DNA of 64,000 nt, taken from the NCBI GenBank assembly GCA_949775045.1, contig OX459100.1, positions 1,945,436-2,009,435 on the forward strand, read 5' to 3'. This document shows positions 35,793-47,037 of this stretch, one piece after another (position 1 is the stretch's first letter; each line of letters begins with the position of its first letter). A program made the position numbers and the translations under genes. The notes beneath the pieces are model-generated. The model was not told the origin of the DNA. It did not search any database and saw only the letters and a list, made by a program, of their open reading frames with translations. The stretch is from Metridium senile (lineage: Eukaryota; Cnidaria; Anthozoa; Actiniaria; Metridiidae).

Positions 35793-35945
35793 CTCTTTAA
35801 TAGGAGGAGTATTCTTTCTTTTCTAACGAATTTAGAGTTTTTCTCCTCGTTTCAATCGAGCTTTGAAGATCGATCTTTCAAACTGTCACCCGAGTCACGT
35901 GATCATTCGATTTGTCACGCACACACGTCACGTCTGTGATAGGAA
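35793..35945 (-). promoter_or_regulatory. DH4 leader exon and class A promoter
   Basis: The donor AAAGAG|GTAAGTG lies at 35793/35792. Upstream occur GAGTCACGTGATC (about 35891-35903), TTGTCACGCA (about 35910-35919) and GTCTGTGATAGGAAG, collinear with the DH2 upstream region. The intron that follows shares GATTGCAGCCGATT and ACAAATGTACAGTCTT with DH2. Confidence 0.6.
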
Positions 35946-36588
35946 GGGGAGAGGGGAGAGAGAGAGTCGTCACATCTAAACATGATATATTATTGCATCG
36001 GTCGTGTCGTGAAGTTAATATTAAGTGGAGAAGATAAAAAAGAAAGCAGTGTTTCATAGGTATTGTTCCTTTTCAGTTAAGGTTAATTTTAAGTTCTCCC
36101 ATTTTATTCTTATTTTTTTATTATAATTTATTTAAATCCCATGCGATCATGTTTCTTCACTTCTTACCATATTTCAATAACTTAACCCATTTTATTTTCA
36201 TGTATTCCTCTCTAGCTCAAGATAAAATACAACAATCATCATTAAAGACAACTATATTTATTAATTGCAAATGGGAAATTCAGAATGTTATTTATACTTC
36301 TATGTTATTGTTTTAACACACACAAAAAAATCTTTTATAACATGTCTCTTTTATTATATATTCTCATATTCTACCATACATAAACAACTGACAAACAATG
36401 GTTACTCTCCAAATTAAAGAAGCCCAGTCCTCAACAGTTTAGAAGCTAACTTTTGTTATGCTCAAATCATTTACAAACCAAATGATAATAATTTATAAAC
36501 TAAATTTTGTAGTCTAACTACTTATTTTAAATTATTCAAAACTATTTCTATGAATAGCTGATGCTATCGATTATGACAAAGTCCAGGT

Positions 36589-37788
36589 CTATTCCAGCAA
36601 GTCTTTCAGTGTAGTAAAGCCATATCTCTGGGGAGCACGTGTTTCTTTCACATCTTTTCCCTGGATCTTGCCATCCTTGAGGTACTCTTTCTTCATGATA
36701 TCTTGCGTCCAATCTATCAGTCTATCAATGTGAGGAGTTTTGGTACCAACGACCTCAGCAATTCCTCGCGCTACAATCAAACCAAATGGCATATCTTCAA
36801 CAATGTAACGATGTTTGAAATTTGGTAACCACTTGCCATCGTCTGTCTGTACCATAGGATGTGTCAGACCTTTGTACGCCCTGTTGGTTGTGATAGCTTT
36901 GAAGAGAGTACTCTTATCCTCGATGTCGTTAGGATAGCTTCTTTTAAACCAATCAAAGGTGTGTCCAACTCTAGTCAAGTCGGTATCAGGGCTTTGTGTA
37001 GTGATGTCTTTGACTACTTGTAGTATTTCATCTGACATAAGACTGAGGTCATTCGCAGCCTGTTCACTGATGCCCTGATAGAATAATGGCTGCTTGTCGA
37101 CAGGTTTTCCATCCCAGTTTCCCCATTGACCACGGATAATACAGGGATGCAGGAATGCGTCACACATCAGTGTTATACTGATCAGATCTCCCTTGATGTC
37201 AAGCTTCGGCTTATCACCCAGCAGACCTTGCAACAAAGCCTGAGCATCTTTCTTGGGTGCATTCGGTCCGGTGCGTATAGCGCCAAGCAATGACTCTTTA
37301 GTGCCCAGTACTTCACAGGCCCTACCAAACTCAGTTATACGTGTTGCCCATGGCAATGACTCTAGGCTGACAACAGAGCAGTGCTTGGTGACATCACCAA
37401 GAATACCACGAACCTGGAACTCAAAGCCAGACTGTCCAGGAACACCAACCAATATCATTCCTGGCTCAATGTATGGTTTGATGGCATGTAAGTACTGCTC
37501 ATGCGCAAAGGCTGGCATGACAAAGGCTATGACATCACATCCTGGTATAGCTTGTTCTGGTTGCTTGGTAATTAGTTTTGGTTTGGTCTTGAGCTGTGAG
37601 TAAACCTTCTCATCTCGGTAAAGACTGACAGTAAAGTCTCCCTTGTCAAGCGAGTCTGACCAACGTTGTGCTTCATCTTGGAACATGGTAAGAACACGGA
37701 CCTCAGTATTGGGTTGAGATGAAGCGATGCCTGACCAGGCATGGGCACCATTACCACCACCACAGATTACTAGCTTAGTAGTTGCCAT
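36589..37788 (-). CDS. Opine dehydrogenase paralogue 5 (DH5), intact
   Basis: One exon of 399 codons. It starts MATTKLVICGGGNGAHAW, two or three residues shorter than DH1, DH2 and DH4, and ends in DLLE. The N-terminal block to about residue 125 is nearly identical to its neighbours. The middle (RGILGDVTKHCSVVSLESLP, then GPNAPKKDAQALLQG, FLHPCII) is the most diverged of the intact copies, so its amino-acid substrate may differ. The conserved KHRYIVEDMP keeps the Arg and Asp. An acceptor-like CTTTTTAG precedes the ATG. The probable leader exon ends at 39938 and is related to that of DH6 rather than to those of DH1, DH2 and DH4. Confidence 0.92.
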   Translation of the reverse strand: MATTKLVICGGGNGAHAWSGIASSQPNTEVRVLTMFQDEAQRWSDSLDKGDFTVSLYRDEKVYSQLKTKPKLITKQPEQAIPGCDVIAFVMPAFAHEQYLHAIKPYIEPGMILVGVPGQSGFEFQVRGILGDVTKHCSVVSLESLPWATRITEFGRACEVLGTKESLLGAIRTGPNAPKKDAQALLQGLLGDKPKLDIKGDLISITLMCDAFLHPCIIRGQWGNWDGKPVDKQPLFYQGISEQAANDLSLMSDEILQVVKDITTQSPDTDLTRVGHTFDWFKRSYPNDIEDKSTLFKAITTNRAYKGLTHPMVQTDDGKWLPNFKHRYIVEDMPFGLIVARGIAEVVGTKTPHIDRLIDWTQDIMKKEYLKDGKIQGKDVKETRAPQRYGFTTLKDLLE

Positions 37789-37799
37789 AGTTGATAATA

Positions 37800-39900
37800 C
37801 ACTCTAAAAAGCCTATCAAAAGTATAAAATGGAACAATATGTTATATTAAAGTTTTTTTATACTAAAAGGGTTTTGCAGTCTATTTGATATCAGATTATA
37901 TAAGTCCATTGTCGTTTGTTAACTTGAAGTTTCCATTTGTTGTTCATAAATATTATGGAAATCACCAGAATTTATTTATAATTTGGCCTCAGCATATTTG
38001 TTTTTGTACCATGACATATGACAATTTTTGATGATTGGCCAGAAGCGATCAGACCGTTTCCCACTCTCCTTCAAACTTTACCATTAATCTACCTTACACC
38101 TGCCCCACCACTTCTTACCTCCAACTTAATCATTACAGCAGCCCCCCCCCCCCCCCCCCTTCTTTTTTTCAGAAGCCTGACTGATTGCTTGTTCGTGTCA
38201 GTGTTTACTATACCATGCATGCAGTCACTCCAAACTACTTTCACTACATTCATGCATAATTGTACATCAAAAAGGCGTATAGCTTTTGGTCTAGCTTCTG
38301 ATACGTGTATAAAAAAAAAACACGCGAGAAAAATGCAAAAAGGTACAAGATATATCAAAAACGAGAGAAAAAAAGATAAAAGAAAAACGACAAGCTGTAG
38401 CTTTCGATATTGCATGAGATGGAGGAAATAAAATCTATTTATCGTGGCAATCTGCATGAAATTGACATAAACAGCTGGCAGGCTTTTTACTGTTTTGCCC
38501 ATGATCATATGTTCTGGAATTCAACCTAAAACAATGTTCAATTACAGCAATCATGCAGACATCGTTGTTTTACTTCCAAGTCGATTACCTTTGTACCAAT
38601 TTTGCGTTTAAACGATCAAGGAATGGCTGATTTATATGCTAATGTTTACACTATCTAAGGACAGCTTTTGAAACGAATACAATCGCTTTCCGAGGGCATT
38701 TCGCGCAAACTCATTATTAAAATTTCAATAAACGAAATTAAATTGTTGTTGTTGTACAATTTTTCGATTATGCATGAACAAAAACTAAAATGCCGGTCAA
38801 TATGTCGATGAAGGATATTAGTCACATACGCCATTTTTATCAAGGATAATTATCTGTATTAATACAAAAAAGGAATAAAAAGGTTTCCAAATACTTCATT
38901 CTCCTAATCCAACCATAATATATTTTACCTTTTAGAGAAAAAAGCTGTCTTTTCCGCGATCGAAGAAGAGATTTAGGATATGTGACAACCCGCACGATTT
39001 CCAGCCCGTGACAGTCACGCAACTAATTTAGTTCTCAGACCTCCGCGAATATAAAGCTGACGAATCGTGGACTGGTGGACGTCGGATTGTAGAATAATAC
39101 TCGATGGGCTGAGCTGTATGAAGGAGCTTTGAGTGAGATTCTTTTCTGTTAGAAATAGCCCTGTTGTTCAAAAAATATTTGATAAATTTTAATATATGTT
39201 TAGTTCTATATCAAGGTAAATGTAAATCAATTGCAAGGCGTCTTCCAAGGCAATTTTCGTCTCAATAAAATTTATCTCAATTCTTCGTTTGCAAGTGACG
39301 TCACTACCAAACCAAAATATTTTTTAAATCTCATATTAAAACATGCATTATAAATGTTATAGCTTACTGTTTTAAAAAGACATTTCTAAAGTTTGGGTTT
39401 ATAAAAGTCTTTGGTTCCCGAGATATTCAAGTTAGAATTGTGTCACGCAATGCCGGTCACGTATCCGAATCGGGCGATAAAAATCAAGAATAATCTGTGC
39501 TTTTTGAAAAAATTTGGTTCGTAAAGACTTTTAGCATATAATTCAAGTATATTTTAACGAAATCTTTTAAAAATGATTCAGTTTCCCTCCATATTAGACC
39601 TTTGAAGTTTTGTCCGCCATCTTGGAGGATATGCGATGTCCTCCAGCATGGCCGCTCCATACATTCTTACCAAATATCGCTCAACTTTGATCGCGAATAA
39701 TTCTGCATCCAAATATTCTACAGATTCAAAAATCGGTCAACATACTCAGTTTTGAATGCTCTAAAAGAATATAAATTTCATTTTTTAATACGACTAAGAA
39801 TTGAGCTTGTGAAATTTGAGATCGACAGAAATTGACTTATTATGTCCCGATTATCACGTGGTTGCAAACGAAGAATATTATTTATCTCCTTATACTGTAC
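37800..39900. other. DH5 upstream / 5' UTR intron, no coding sequence recognised
   Basis: This holds an 18-nt C run at 38142-38159 and AT-rich sequence. Open frames in 38018-38508 are low-complexity and do not resemble known proteins. A GC-richer patch near 38940-39070 is unexplained. Confidence 0.5.
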
Positions 39901-39937
39901 TCCATGTGAAAATAACATATTTCCAGCTATATTTTAC

Positions 39938-40020
39938 CTGGGAACCTCGTTAATCGGCATCAGTACACGCCCTATAACACGAACAAGTGTGAAGAAAGAC
40001 ATGCAAGAACGCATGTCAAT
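39938..40020 (-). promoter_or_regulatory. DH5 probable leader exon (class B)
   Basis: The donor CCCAG|GTAAAATATAGC lies at 39938/39937. The exon side (GTTCGTGTTATAGG ... GATTAACGAGG) and the intron side (AAATATGTTATTTTCACATG) are both repeated upstream of DH6 at 43807-43915. This indicates that promoter and leader were duplicated together with the gene. Confidence 0.55.
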
Positions 40021-40636
40021 AAATTAATTTATTTCTAAACACGCGCGCGTAAACACCGGGCCACACTCGACAACAAGTCGCCACAACAATTTCCTCGTGC
40101 GTGTGACACGTTGAATTTATGTTCTCGCAACAAGTGTTTTCCTCTACGACAAGTGTCGCTAATTCAATCTGGTTTGATATGCTTATGGTCGCGCAGCAAT
40201 AAATAGAGTCGGAGTCGCGTTGTCGCAGCGACTGTACATGCACATGTAGTTCTGTGATACACAGATTATCTTTTATCACAAGATAAAATCAACTAATGGG
40301 AAATCACCATTTTTTAATTGAAATATACTCATGCGAAACCAATGCATAAATTGTCTCCGTGTGTAGCTTTCGTGTATATAACTATAAACAGCTTTTAAGT
40401 ATAGCCCTTAAGGATCTTTCAATTTTGCATATATGTTACTTGAAATGAAAGTTGTTATTCTAAACGGGCGGTTTCTTCGACGTCAAGTATTCTATGGCAA
40501 TGGTTTCACATGCACTGTTGGAATTTTCTCAAGTAACTATTGTGTAAGTACATAGTGTCTTATATAAACACTCGAATTCTATTTTTGAAATATCACGTAA
40601 GTATTGGGAGTTTAAAAACTACTTGATCAGTTGTCA

Positions 40637-41866
40637 TCAACCTTCTTCCCCTAGCAAGTCTTTCAGTGTAGTAAACCCATATCGCTGGGGAGCACGTGTT
40701 TCTTTCACATCTTTTCCTGGACCTTGCCATCGACGAGGAACTCCTTGCCCATCTTGTCTTGAGCCCATATCAACACTTTATCTATATTAGGAGTTGCAAC
40801 TTCCATTATTTCAGCAATACCCCGGATGATGACCAGACCAAACGGTATATCCTCAGTGAAATACCTATAGTTGATAAAGTCAGGCATCCATTTACCGTCG
40901 TCAGTAGCTTTCATGGGATGAATTAGACCTTTATAGGCTGCATTGGTTCTAATTGATGTATACAGCGAGGTCTTGTCTTCCACATCGTATTTATATCGCT
41001 CGCAGTAGTAAGCATATAGAGTTATCACCTCTGACATGTCAAACTCAGGTCCCTGTGCTGCGATGGCGTCGGCGATCAACCTCACTTCGTTAGACATGCT
41101 GTTCAGCAACGATGCTGCTTCCTCATTCAATCCTTGGTAGAATAGCGGTCGTTCGTCTATAGGTTTACCATCCCAGGTCGCCCATTGCGCGTACAGGACA
41201 CCAGTATGAAGGTAGGCGTTAAAGGACATAAGGTCAACCGCTAGTAAATGGCCTTTAGTAGTCAGGATAGGTTTATCACCCAGTAACCTCTGGATTATGG
41301 TATGAGGATCGTGCTTGGGTGTGCCTGACCCCATCTTTAATGCACCCATCAAGGAGTTCTTGGTCCCTAGTACTTCACATCACTTGCCAAACTCTGTTAT
41401 TCGCGCTGCCCAGGGTAAAGACTCGTAATTGACAAGAGTTATCTGTTTGGCCAGGTCACCTCAGATTGCTCGCACTTGAAACTGGAAACCTGATTGGCCA
41501 GGAAAACCGACCAGAATCATTTCCGGTTTTAAATACGGCTTGATGGCATTGAGGTACTGCTCATGTGCTAAGGCTGGAAGAACGAAAGCAATGACGTCAC
41601 ATCCTGGAATTGCTTTACCTGGTTCATTGGTGACCAGGCTTGGTTTGGTCTTGAGTTCACCACATTTCTCCCCTTGGTGATAAAGACAGACAGTAAAGTC
41701 TCCCCTGTCAAGCGAGTCAGACCAACGTTGTGCTTCATCTTGGAACATGCAAAGTAAGAACACGGACCTCAGTGTTGGGTTGAGATGAAGCGATACCGGA
41801 CCCCGCATGGGCCCCATTACCCCCTCCACATAGCACCACAGTAGCTTTATCTGCAGCAGTAGCCAT
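40637..41866 (-). pseudogene. Opine dehydrogenase paralogue 6 (DH6), decayed
   Basis: Full-length homology runs from ATG 41866 (MATAADKATVVLCGGGNGAH) to a terminal GLLH-like end, but it has at least four disabling changes. These are a 4-base insertion near 41745-41752, in-frame TGA at 41461-41463 and at 41380-41382, and a 1-base deletion near 40711-40718 in the QGKDVKET region. Outside the N-terminus it is the most divergent member (for example LLAVDLMSFNAYLHTGVLYAQW and NYRYFTEDIPFG), so it is an old lineage, possibly once with another substrate. A short patch near 41700-41800 is nearly identical to the other copies, indicating later gene conversion. Confidence 0.9.
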
Positions 41867-41929
41867 GATGATGATCTGGCAAAAGATGGTAAAGAACGAG
41901 AAACTATTACTTTAAAGCAATCCCAGTTG

Positions 41930-43000
41930 TTACATTGCCTATTAGAAAAAGCTTACAGTTGTTGCCGGCGAATGTCGTCTCGAGACGCGGTTCGCTGGTA
42001 GTATAGCGGGCTGAAAAGTTTGTCGATTTGTTTGCTCAAATATGTTGTACTTCTGGTACAAATCTTCAAAGACGCGGAAATGCTGCCCTGGAACAGAGCA
42101 GGTTAATAAGGAACAAACAAGTTTTTTTTTCATAACCACAATATTCTATATCATGTCACTTGTAGTAAATTTGATGTGTATTTTCACGAAAAAAGCATCG
42201 AAAAGTCATCTAGATTAGAATGAGCTCGACGGTCTGTTTTTGTAAAGCTTGAATAATGTTAATGAGGAAACAATAATTCTGAAGTGCATCAAAAGCTTCT
42301 GGGGTGAGTGTAAATACAGAATGTACATTTTGACAAGTACGCATGCAATCTTGGCAAAAACTAGTGAGACACTTTTACATGTCATGTACACATTTGCAAA
42401 AATCTCCATTCAAAAACATTGCTCTCCTTCCCAATGTGAAAAATATTTATAGAGGATAAACTGAACTATATTGAAAGGTGAAAATACGTGTGCGATAAAG
42501 TTGTCTCATGCAGTTTTTGCCAAGATTGTGGCTTTGATTCCAACTTGCTGTTGTTTGTTGTTTTAGTAATATTAGTTAAAAGAGCAAAACCTCCATGATG
42601 CGGCTCAGAACTTTATTCTATGACTAGGTGCAAAAACGGTGTAGTATAAGTACTATAAACCCATAAAACTAATAATACTGTTAATTAGTAGTAAATATTG
42701 CTGTATATGCAAAACAAAAGGATTATTTATTTGAGTACAAAAGTTTGTTCAAGAGTTTAATACAAGGACTAGCTCTATACACCGTATTTTCTGTAAACGT
42801 ATTGAGGCTCTGCAAAATGCGTTCCAAAAGCTGTAATTATTATCATTATTACACGAAACGAAACTGTTCAAATTGCGTATATTAGGGATATTACTAGCAA
42901 CTGCATTTGATATAGTTGCCAGAACTTGCAACAAACCATGGATAATAAAGCGAACACACTATACTCATATCAATGAAATAAAATAAAATTGCTACGGTGT
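41930..43000. other. DH6 upstream region, nothing recognised
   Basis: AT-rich DNA with short frames only. An internal inverted pair around CTTGGCAAAAACT (42351) and TTTTTGCCAAGATTG (42515) is visible. No gene or classified repeat was found. Confidence 0.4.
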
Positions 43001-43024
43001 ACAAATGTTCTTTCTCAGACGCTC

Positions 43025-43122
43025 TGTTGTTATAGTGATTAAATAGTCACTACATACAAACTATTAGTTTACGTAACTGTTTTGTTTCTATTTTATGTTT
43101 TTTGTGTTTTCGCTCTAGCATG
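43025..43122. mobile_element. MITE family M2, half copy
   Basis: The segment matching the right arm of 10190-10418 (AATAGTCACTA, ACTATTAGTTTACGTAACTG, TTTCGCTCTA) is present without its left arm. Confidence 0.55.
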
Positions 43123-43549
43123 CATGCACTATGATGTCAATATACTCGTGTGGTTAGTACTCGATCACAAACACATTATTTGTTCAGTCAAAAAGTAAGA
43201 GGAGGTCTTATGTTAATGTGGTAAACGACAAGAAAGGTCTAAGAAAGAAAATTGTCAACGAAAAAAACAATTTAACCGCGTATATCTACTCTAACGAAAT
43301 AAAAAGCTTTGACATTATAATGTTTTACACTGCAAATCATATTACTGTGGGCATTCAGTATTATTTCAGAAATCGTGTATTGTTTATTGAGCAACCTGAA
43401 ACAACTCTCTAACTACAAGACGTTTGACTGATTTATAGACAGATAACTGCTTCGTGTAGTTAGAGAGTTTCACATTGTTCAACGAACAATAAACGGTTAC
43501 TGAAATATTTCACGGTACCTACGATTTCGATTCGCACTGAAAAACACAA

Positions 43550-43690
43550 ATGGAAACTAGCGAGTAAACTAGTATAGGCTGCGTCAGTGTTTGATATAAA
43601 CGATAGGTAATATAATGAAATTTGTAACACCGTAAAAAATGTTGACTTAACTTTACTGACGTTTCGAGGTTTAGCCCTTTGTCGGAATAA
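43550..43690. repeat. Single-unit copy of the 95-bp element
   Basis: It contains one GGAAACTAGCGAGTAAACTA unit through TTTGTAACACCG, followed by GTTGACTTAACTTTACTGAC and GGTTTAGCCC. The same order occurs at 54051-54660, where the unit is repeated six times. Confidence 0.75.
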
Positions 43691-43852
43691 AGCACATTTA
43701 ATATTCTCTTTATATCGAAACAGAACCGTCGCTTGAAAGAATTGGTAATTGTAACCGAACGCCACACCCCATAAGAATGCGTCCAATTATTATGTCTTTC
43801 CGCAGTATTCCATGTGAAAATAACATATTTAAATTTCTAGCTACATTCTTAC

Positions 43853-43930
43853 CTGGGACTGCCTCGTTAATCGGGATTAATCAGTACACGTCCTATAACA
43901 CGAACAAGCAAGACAAGCGCCAATGAATTT
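43853..43930 (-). promoter_or_regulatory. DH6 probable leader exon (class B)
   Basis: The donor CCCAG|GTAAGAATGTAGC lies at 43853/43852, homologous to the DH5 leader. It sits about 2 kb upstream of the DH6 start, as in DH5. Confidence 0.5.
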
Positions 43931-44546
43931 TAAATAAACTTGTCAAAATGTTCGCGCATGCACAAAGCTCGGGTACACTGGACGAAAAATGTAATTTTTG
44001 ACAATCGAGATTGACATATAAATGAACATTTTGCCGGTATACGGAGTCAAGTTAGTCCGTGCGTGTAGAGCGTTTAGTTCCTTGTGTAATAGAGTGTATA
44101 TATAGGGTGTTGGCCGTAGTGATAGTCATTCTAAATTTTTACTATAATTATATAGCAGATGCTTAAATTTTTCTATGGAAGACACTGTATTGTTGTTATT
44201 TCACCATGTAAACCTTAAAACCCCAAAGATATGCATTATAGAAATTGTAGGGGGCTCACGTTCCTATTTTTCACAAAGTGGTTTTGGGTTTTCGTGACTG
44301 TCTATAATGTTTAGATTTTTTTATGATGGATATTATGTTTGACTTCTTTAATAAAATGTGTTATCGTGGGCCAGGCATACCAACCAGCCCATGCGTCAAG
44401 TGTTATGTGGTGTTATTAACTATATGGAGTAGAGACAAAATGTATTTAATCATGTATATCCTATTTGGTACCCATTAATGAACACGAGTTGATTGTCTAA
44501 ATCAAAAGTGGAACGGAATAGACCGAATCGAAATATGGCGACCTTC

Positions 44547-47037
44547 AATTTATTCAATTCAATTTCAATTTATTTATAAATATATAATGTTGTACATTTG
44601 ATTTACGTGCGCAGCCTGCAGGTAGCATAACTAGTCGAGGCAGGCTGTGCAGATACTTTAGATAGAGATTTACATTTTGATATTACAATTATACTTATTA
44701 TTTCAATATATTACAAAAATAGTAATGTTTTAAATGTTAACCGAAAATAAATAAATAAATAATAATAACAATAATATATAGACATATATATTACATTAAA
44801 TAATACACACACATATATTTTTACAGATCTGTTAAAGAAAATATATGTATACAATACAATTGAGGTACCAATTATTTCAATTTTGAAATTTTTGATATTA
44901 TTTCCGAAGTATTTAAGTATGCGTCTTCCTCTTCTAAGATTTGCTTCAAACTATTTTTTAATTTGGACTTGAATAGGTTTTTGCTTGATTGACGTATGTT
45001 CTCAGGGACTGCATTCCAGATTCTACTTCCGGTGGAGGAGAACGATTTGTTAAATTTCGATGTTCTGCCACGTTGAATAAAAAGATTTCCTGAATTAGCA
45101 GCTCTAGTATGATAATTATGTACAGATGTTACATGAGTGAATAAATTTATAATATTCGGGGGGGGGCAATATTTTTATACACGTCGTGCATCAGCACTGA
45201 GATAGTATGAAAGTAAAACATATCTAGTGGAAGGATATCAGAAGCCACAAATAAAGGGATTGCGTGTTCACGGTTTGTAGCAAAGTGCATAAGTCTTAGG
45301 GCGCGTTTTTGAAGAATCAAGATTTTATTTAGGTTTGATTTAGTAGTTTGGCCCCAAACAGATAGCCCATAAGAGATATATGGGTGGACTAAGGATTGAT
45401 AAATAGTGCGTAGGGTTGAATATGGAACATAATGCCGCAATCTAGAGATAATGCCGATGGTTTTACTTATTTTCAAAGTTATGTAATTTATATGGTAGTT
45501 CCAAGATAAGTTTCGATCAATTACGAGACCTAGGTATTTAACGTAGTCTTTCTTCTCCAGAGGTGTCAGTTTCCGGGTATTGGTATCAAGTACATTTATA
45601 ATTGGATTAAAGTCACACTTTTTTTGGTATGGAGCAAAAATAATATAATTTGATTTCTTAATATTTAATGTTAATTTGTTAGCTAGCAGCCAGTCGCAAA
45701 TATTAGCTAGTTCCTTATAATTATTTACAGTTCTTTCGAGAGATCGCAAGTTTGTATCTGAATATAGTAAGTTTGTATCGTCTGCAAATAGGAAGAAGCG
45801 GAATTTATCACTGGAATTTTGGATGTCATTTATATAAAGTAGAAAAAGTAAAGGTCCTAGGACAGATCCTTGTGGTACACCGTATAGTGTTTGTTCTTTA
45901 TCAGATATACTTGATTTAATTTGGGTTGTTTGCTTTCTCTCAAATAAATAGGAGGCAAACCAATTATTAGTTATCCCTCGAATTCCATAATGTTCTAGTT
46001 TAGATAGTAATATTTTGTGATTGACTGTATCAAAAGCTTTTTGTAGATCAATAAATATCCCGCAGGAGAACATTTTTTTATCCATATTCACTTGGATTTC
46101 ACTTATCAAATCTAGTAATGCGTGTTGTGTTGAATGCTTTTCGCGAAATCCATACTGTGAAGGGTGGAGGATATTATTTAACTCTATGTAATTTTTAAGT
46201 CGGTTGTAAACTAGTTTCTCAAAAATACGATTTATGTTAGAGAGTAGAGAAATTGGGCGATAATTTCCAGGATCTTCTTCATCTCCGTCTTTATAGATGG
46301 GAACAATCTTAGAATATTTTAACTTAGAAGGATATATTGCAGTCTTTATTGATAGGTTCATTATATCTGCAAGTGGCTTTGATAAAATCGATTTTGCACA
46401 TTTAAATATGGCAACTGGAAATGAATACAAGCCATAGGCTTTGTTAGTCAGGAGGGAAGTAATTTCTAATTCTATCTCGAGTGTAGAAACGGGAATAAAG
46501 AAAAATGAGTTGAGAGGGCTATTATTGTCCAGATATTCATAGTATGGTGCTTTGGAATTGGGCAGGCTAGATGCTAGTTTGTGTCCCACAGTCGCAAAGT
46601 GTTTATTCATTGTGTCAGATATCTTTTTAGGATCTTTAGTTGTGCTTCTGTTATTTTGTTTGATAGCATTAATAGATAGTTTTTTATTCTTCTTGTTAGA
46701 TATAAGGCTATTTATTCCTTGCCATGTTTTTTTCATATTGCTAATATTAAATTCAAAGTAGTTATGATAATAAAGTTTTTTACTTAATCTTGTAAGCTTA
46801 GATATTTTATTACGGTAAATGTTATACTTTTTTCTATCTCCACCAAGGTAGAGTTTGTTTTTTATTCTAATTGATTTACGCAACCCCTTGGTTATCCATG
46901 GCTTCGATAGTTGTTTCTTTTTACGTTTCGAAATCGTTTTGACGGGTGCATGTTTGTTAATTGCCTTATTAACTTTATTATAAAAAGAGGAGAATAATTG
47001 ATTAACATCCTGATGTACGTCGCAGTTAATCTTAAAA
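44547..47037 (-). mobile_element. 5'-truncated non-LTR retrotransposon (CR1/Jockey-like)
   Basis: The 2.49-kb insertion is flanked by a 6-bp direct duplication ACCTTC. The minus-strand 3' end is AT-rich with ATTGA repeats (44550-44575). The 5' end is cut inside ORF2, upstream of the RT domain. The element lacks its endonuclease region and any promoter. Confidence 0.88.
44872..47035 (-). pseudogene. LINE ORF2 reverse transcriptase, truncated and frameshifted
   Basis: Open from the truncation point (47035) to 45147 with the RT core in order: KYSKIVPIYKDGD, NYRPISLLSNINRIFEKL, QYGFREKHSTQHALL, FIDLQKAFDTVNH, GVPQGSVLGPLLFLLYINDI, the catalytic FFLFADDTN, then KYLGLVID and HPYISYGLSVWG. At a nine-base homopolymer (45158-45166) the frame is lost. 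The usual C-terminal region (FTHVTSVHNYHTR, GSRIWNAVP) continues in another frame to a stop at 44872. The N-terminal AP endonuclease is absent. This is a dead copy but a relatively young one, since the RT frame is otherwise intact. Confidence 0.9.

Noticed and set aside
41380..41463. Recoded TGA codons in DH6
   Set aside because: The gene also has two frameshifts; the aligned residues in other copies are not Cys or a known recoding site.
22167..41866. Bacterial origin or contamination for the uninterrupted dehydrogenase genes
   Set aside because: Spliced leaders, a coding intron in DH4, eukaryotic transposons between the copies, and strong similarity to molluscan octopine dehydrogenase argue for a resident animal family.
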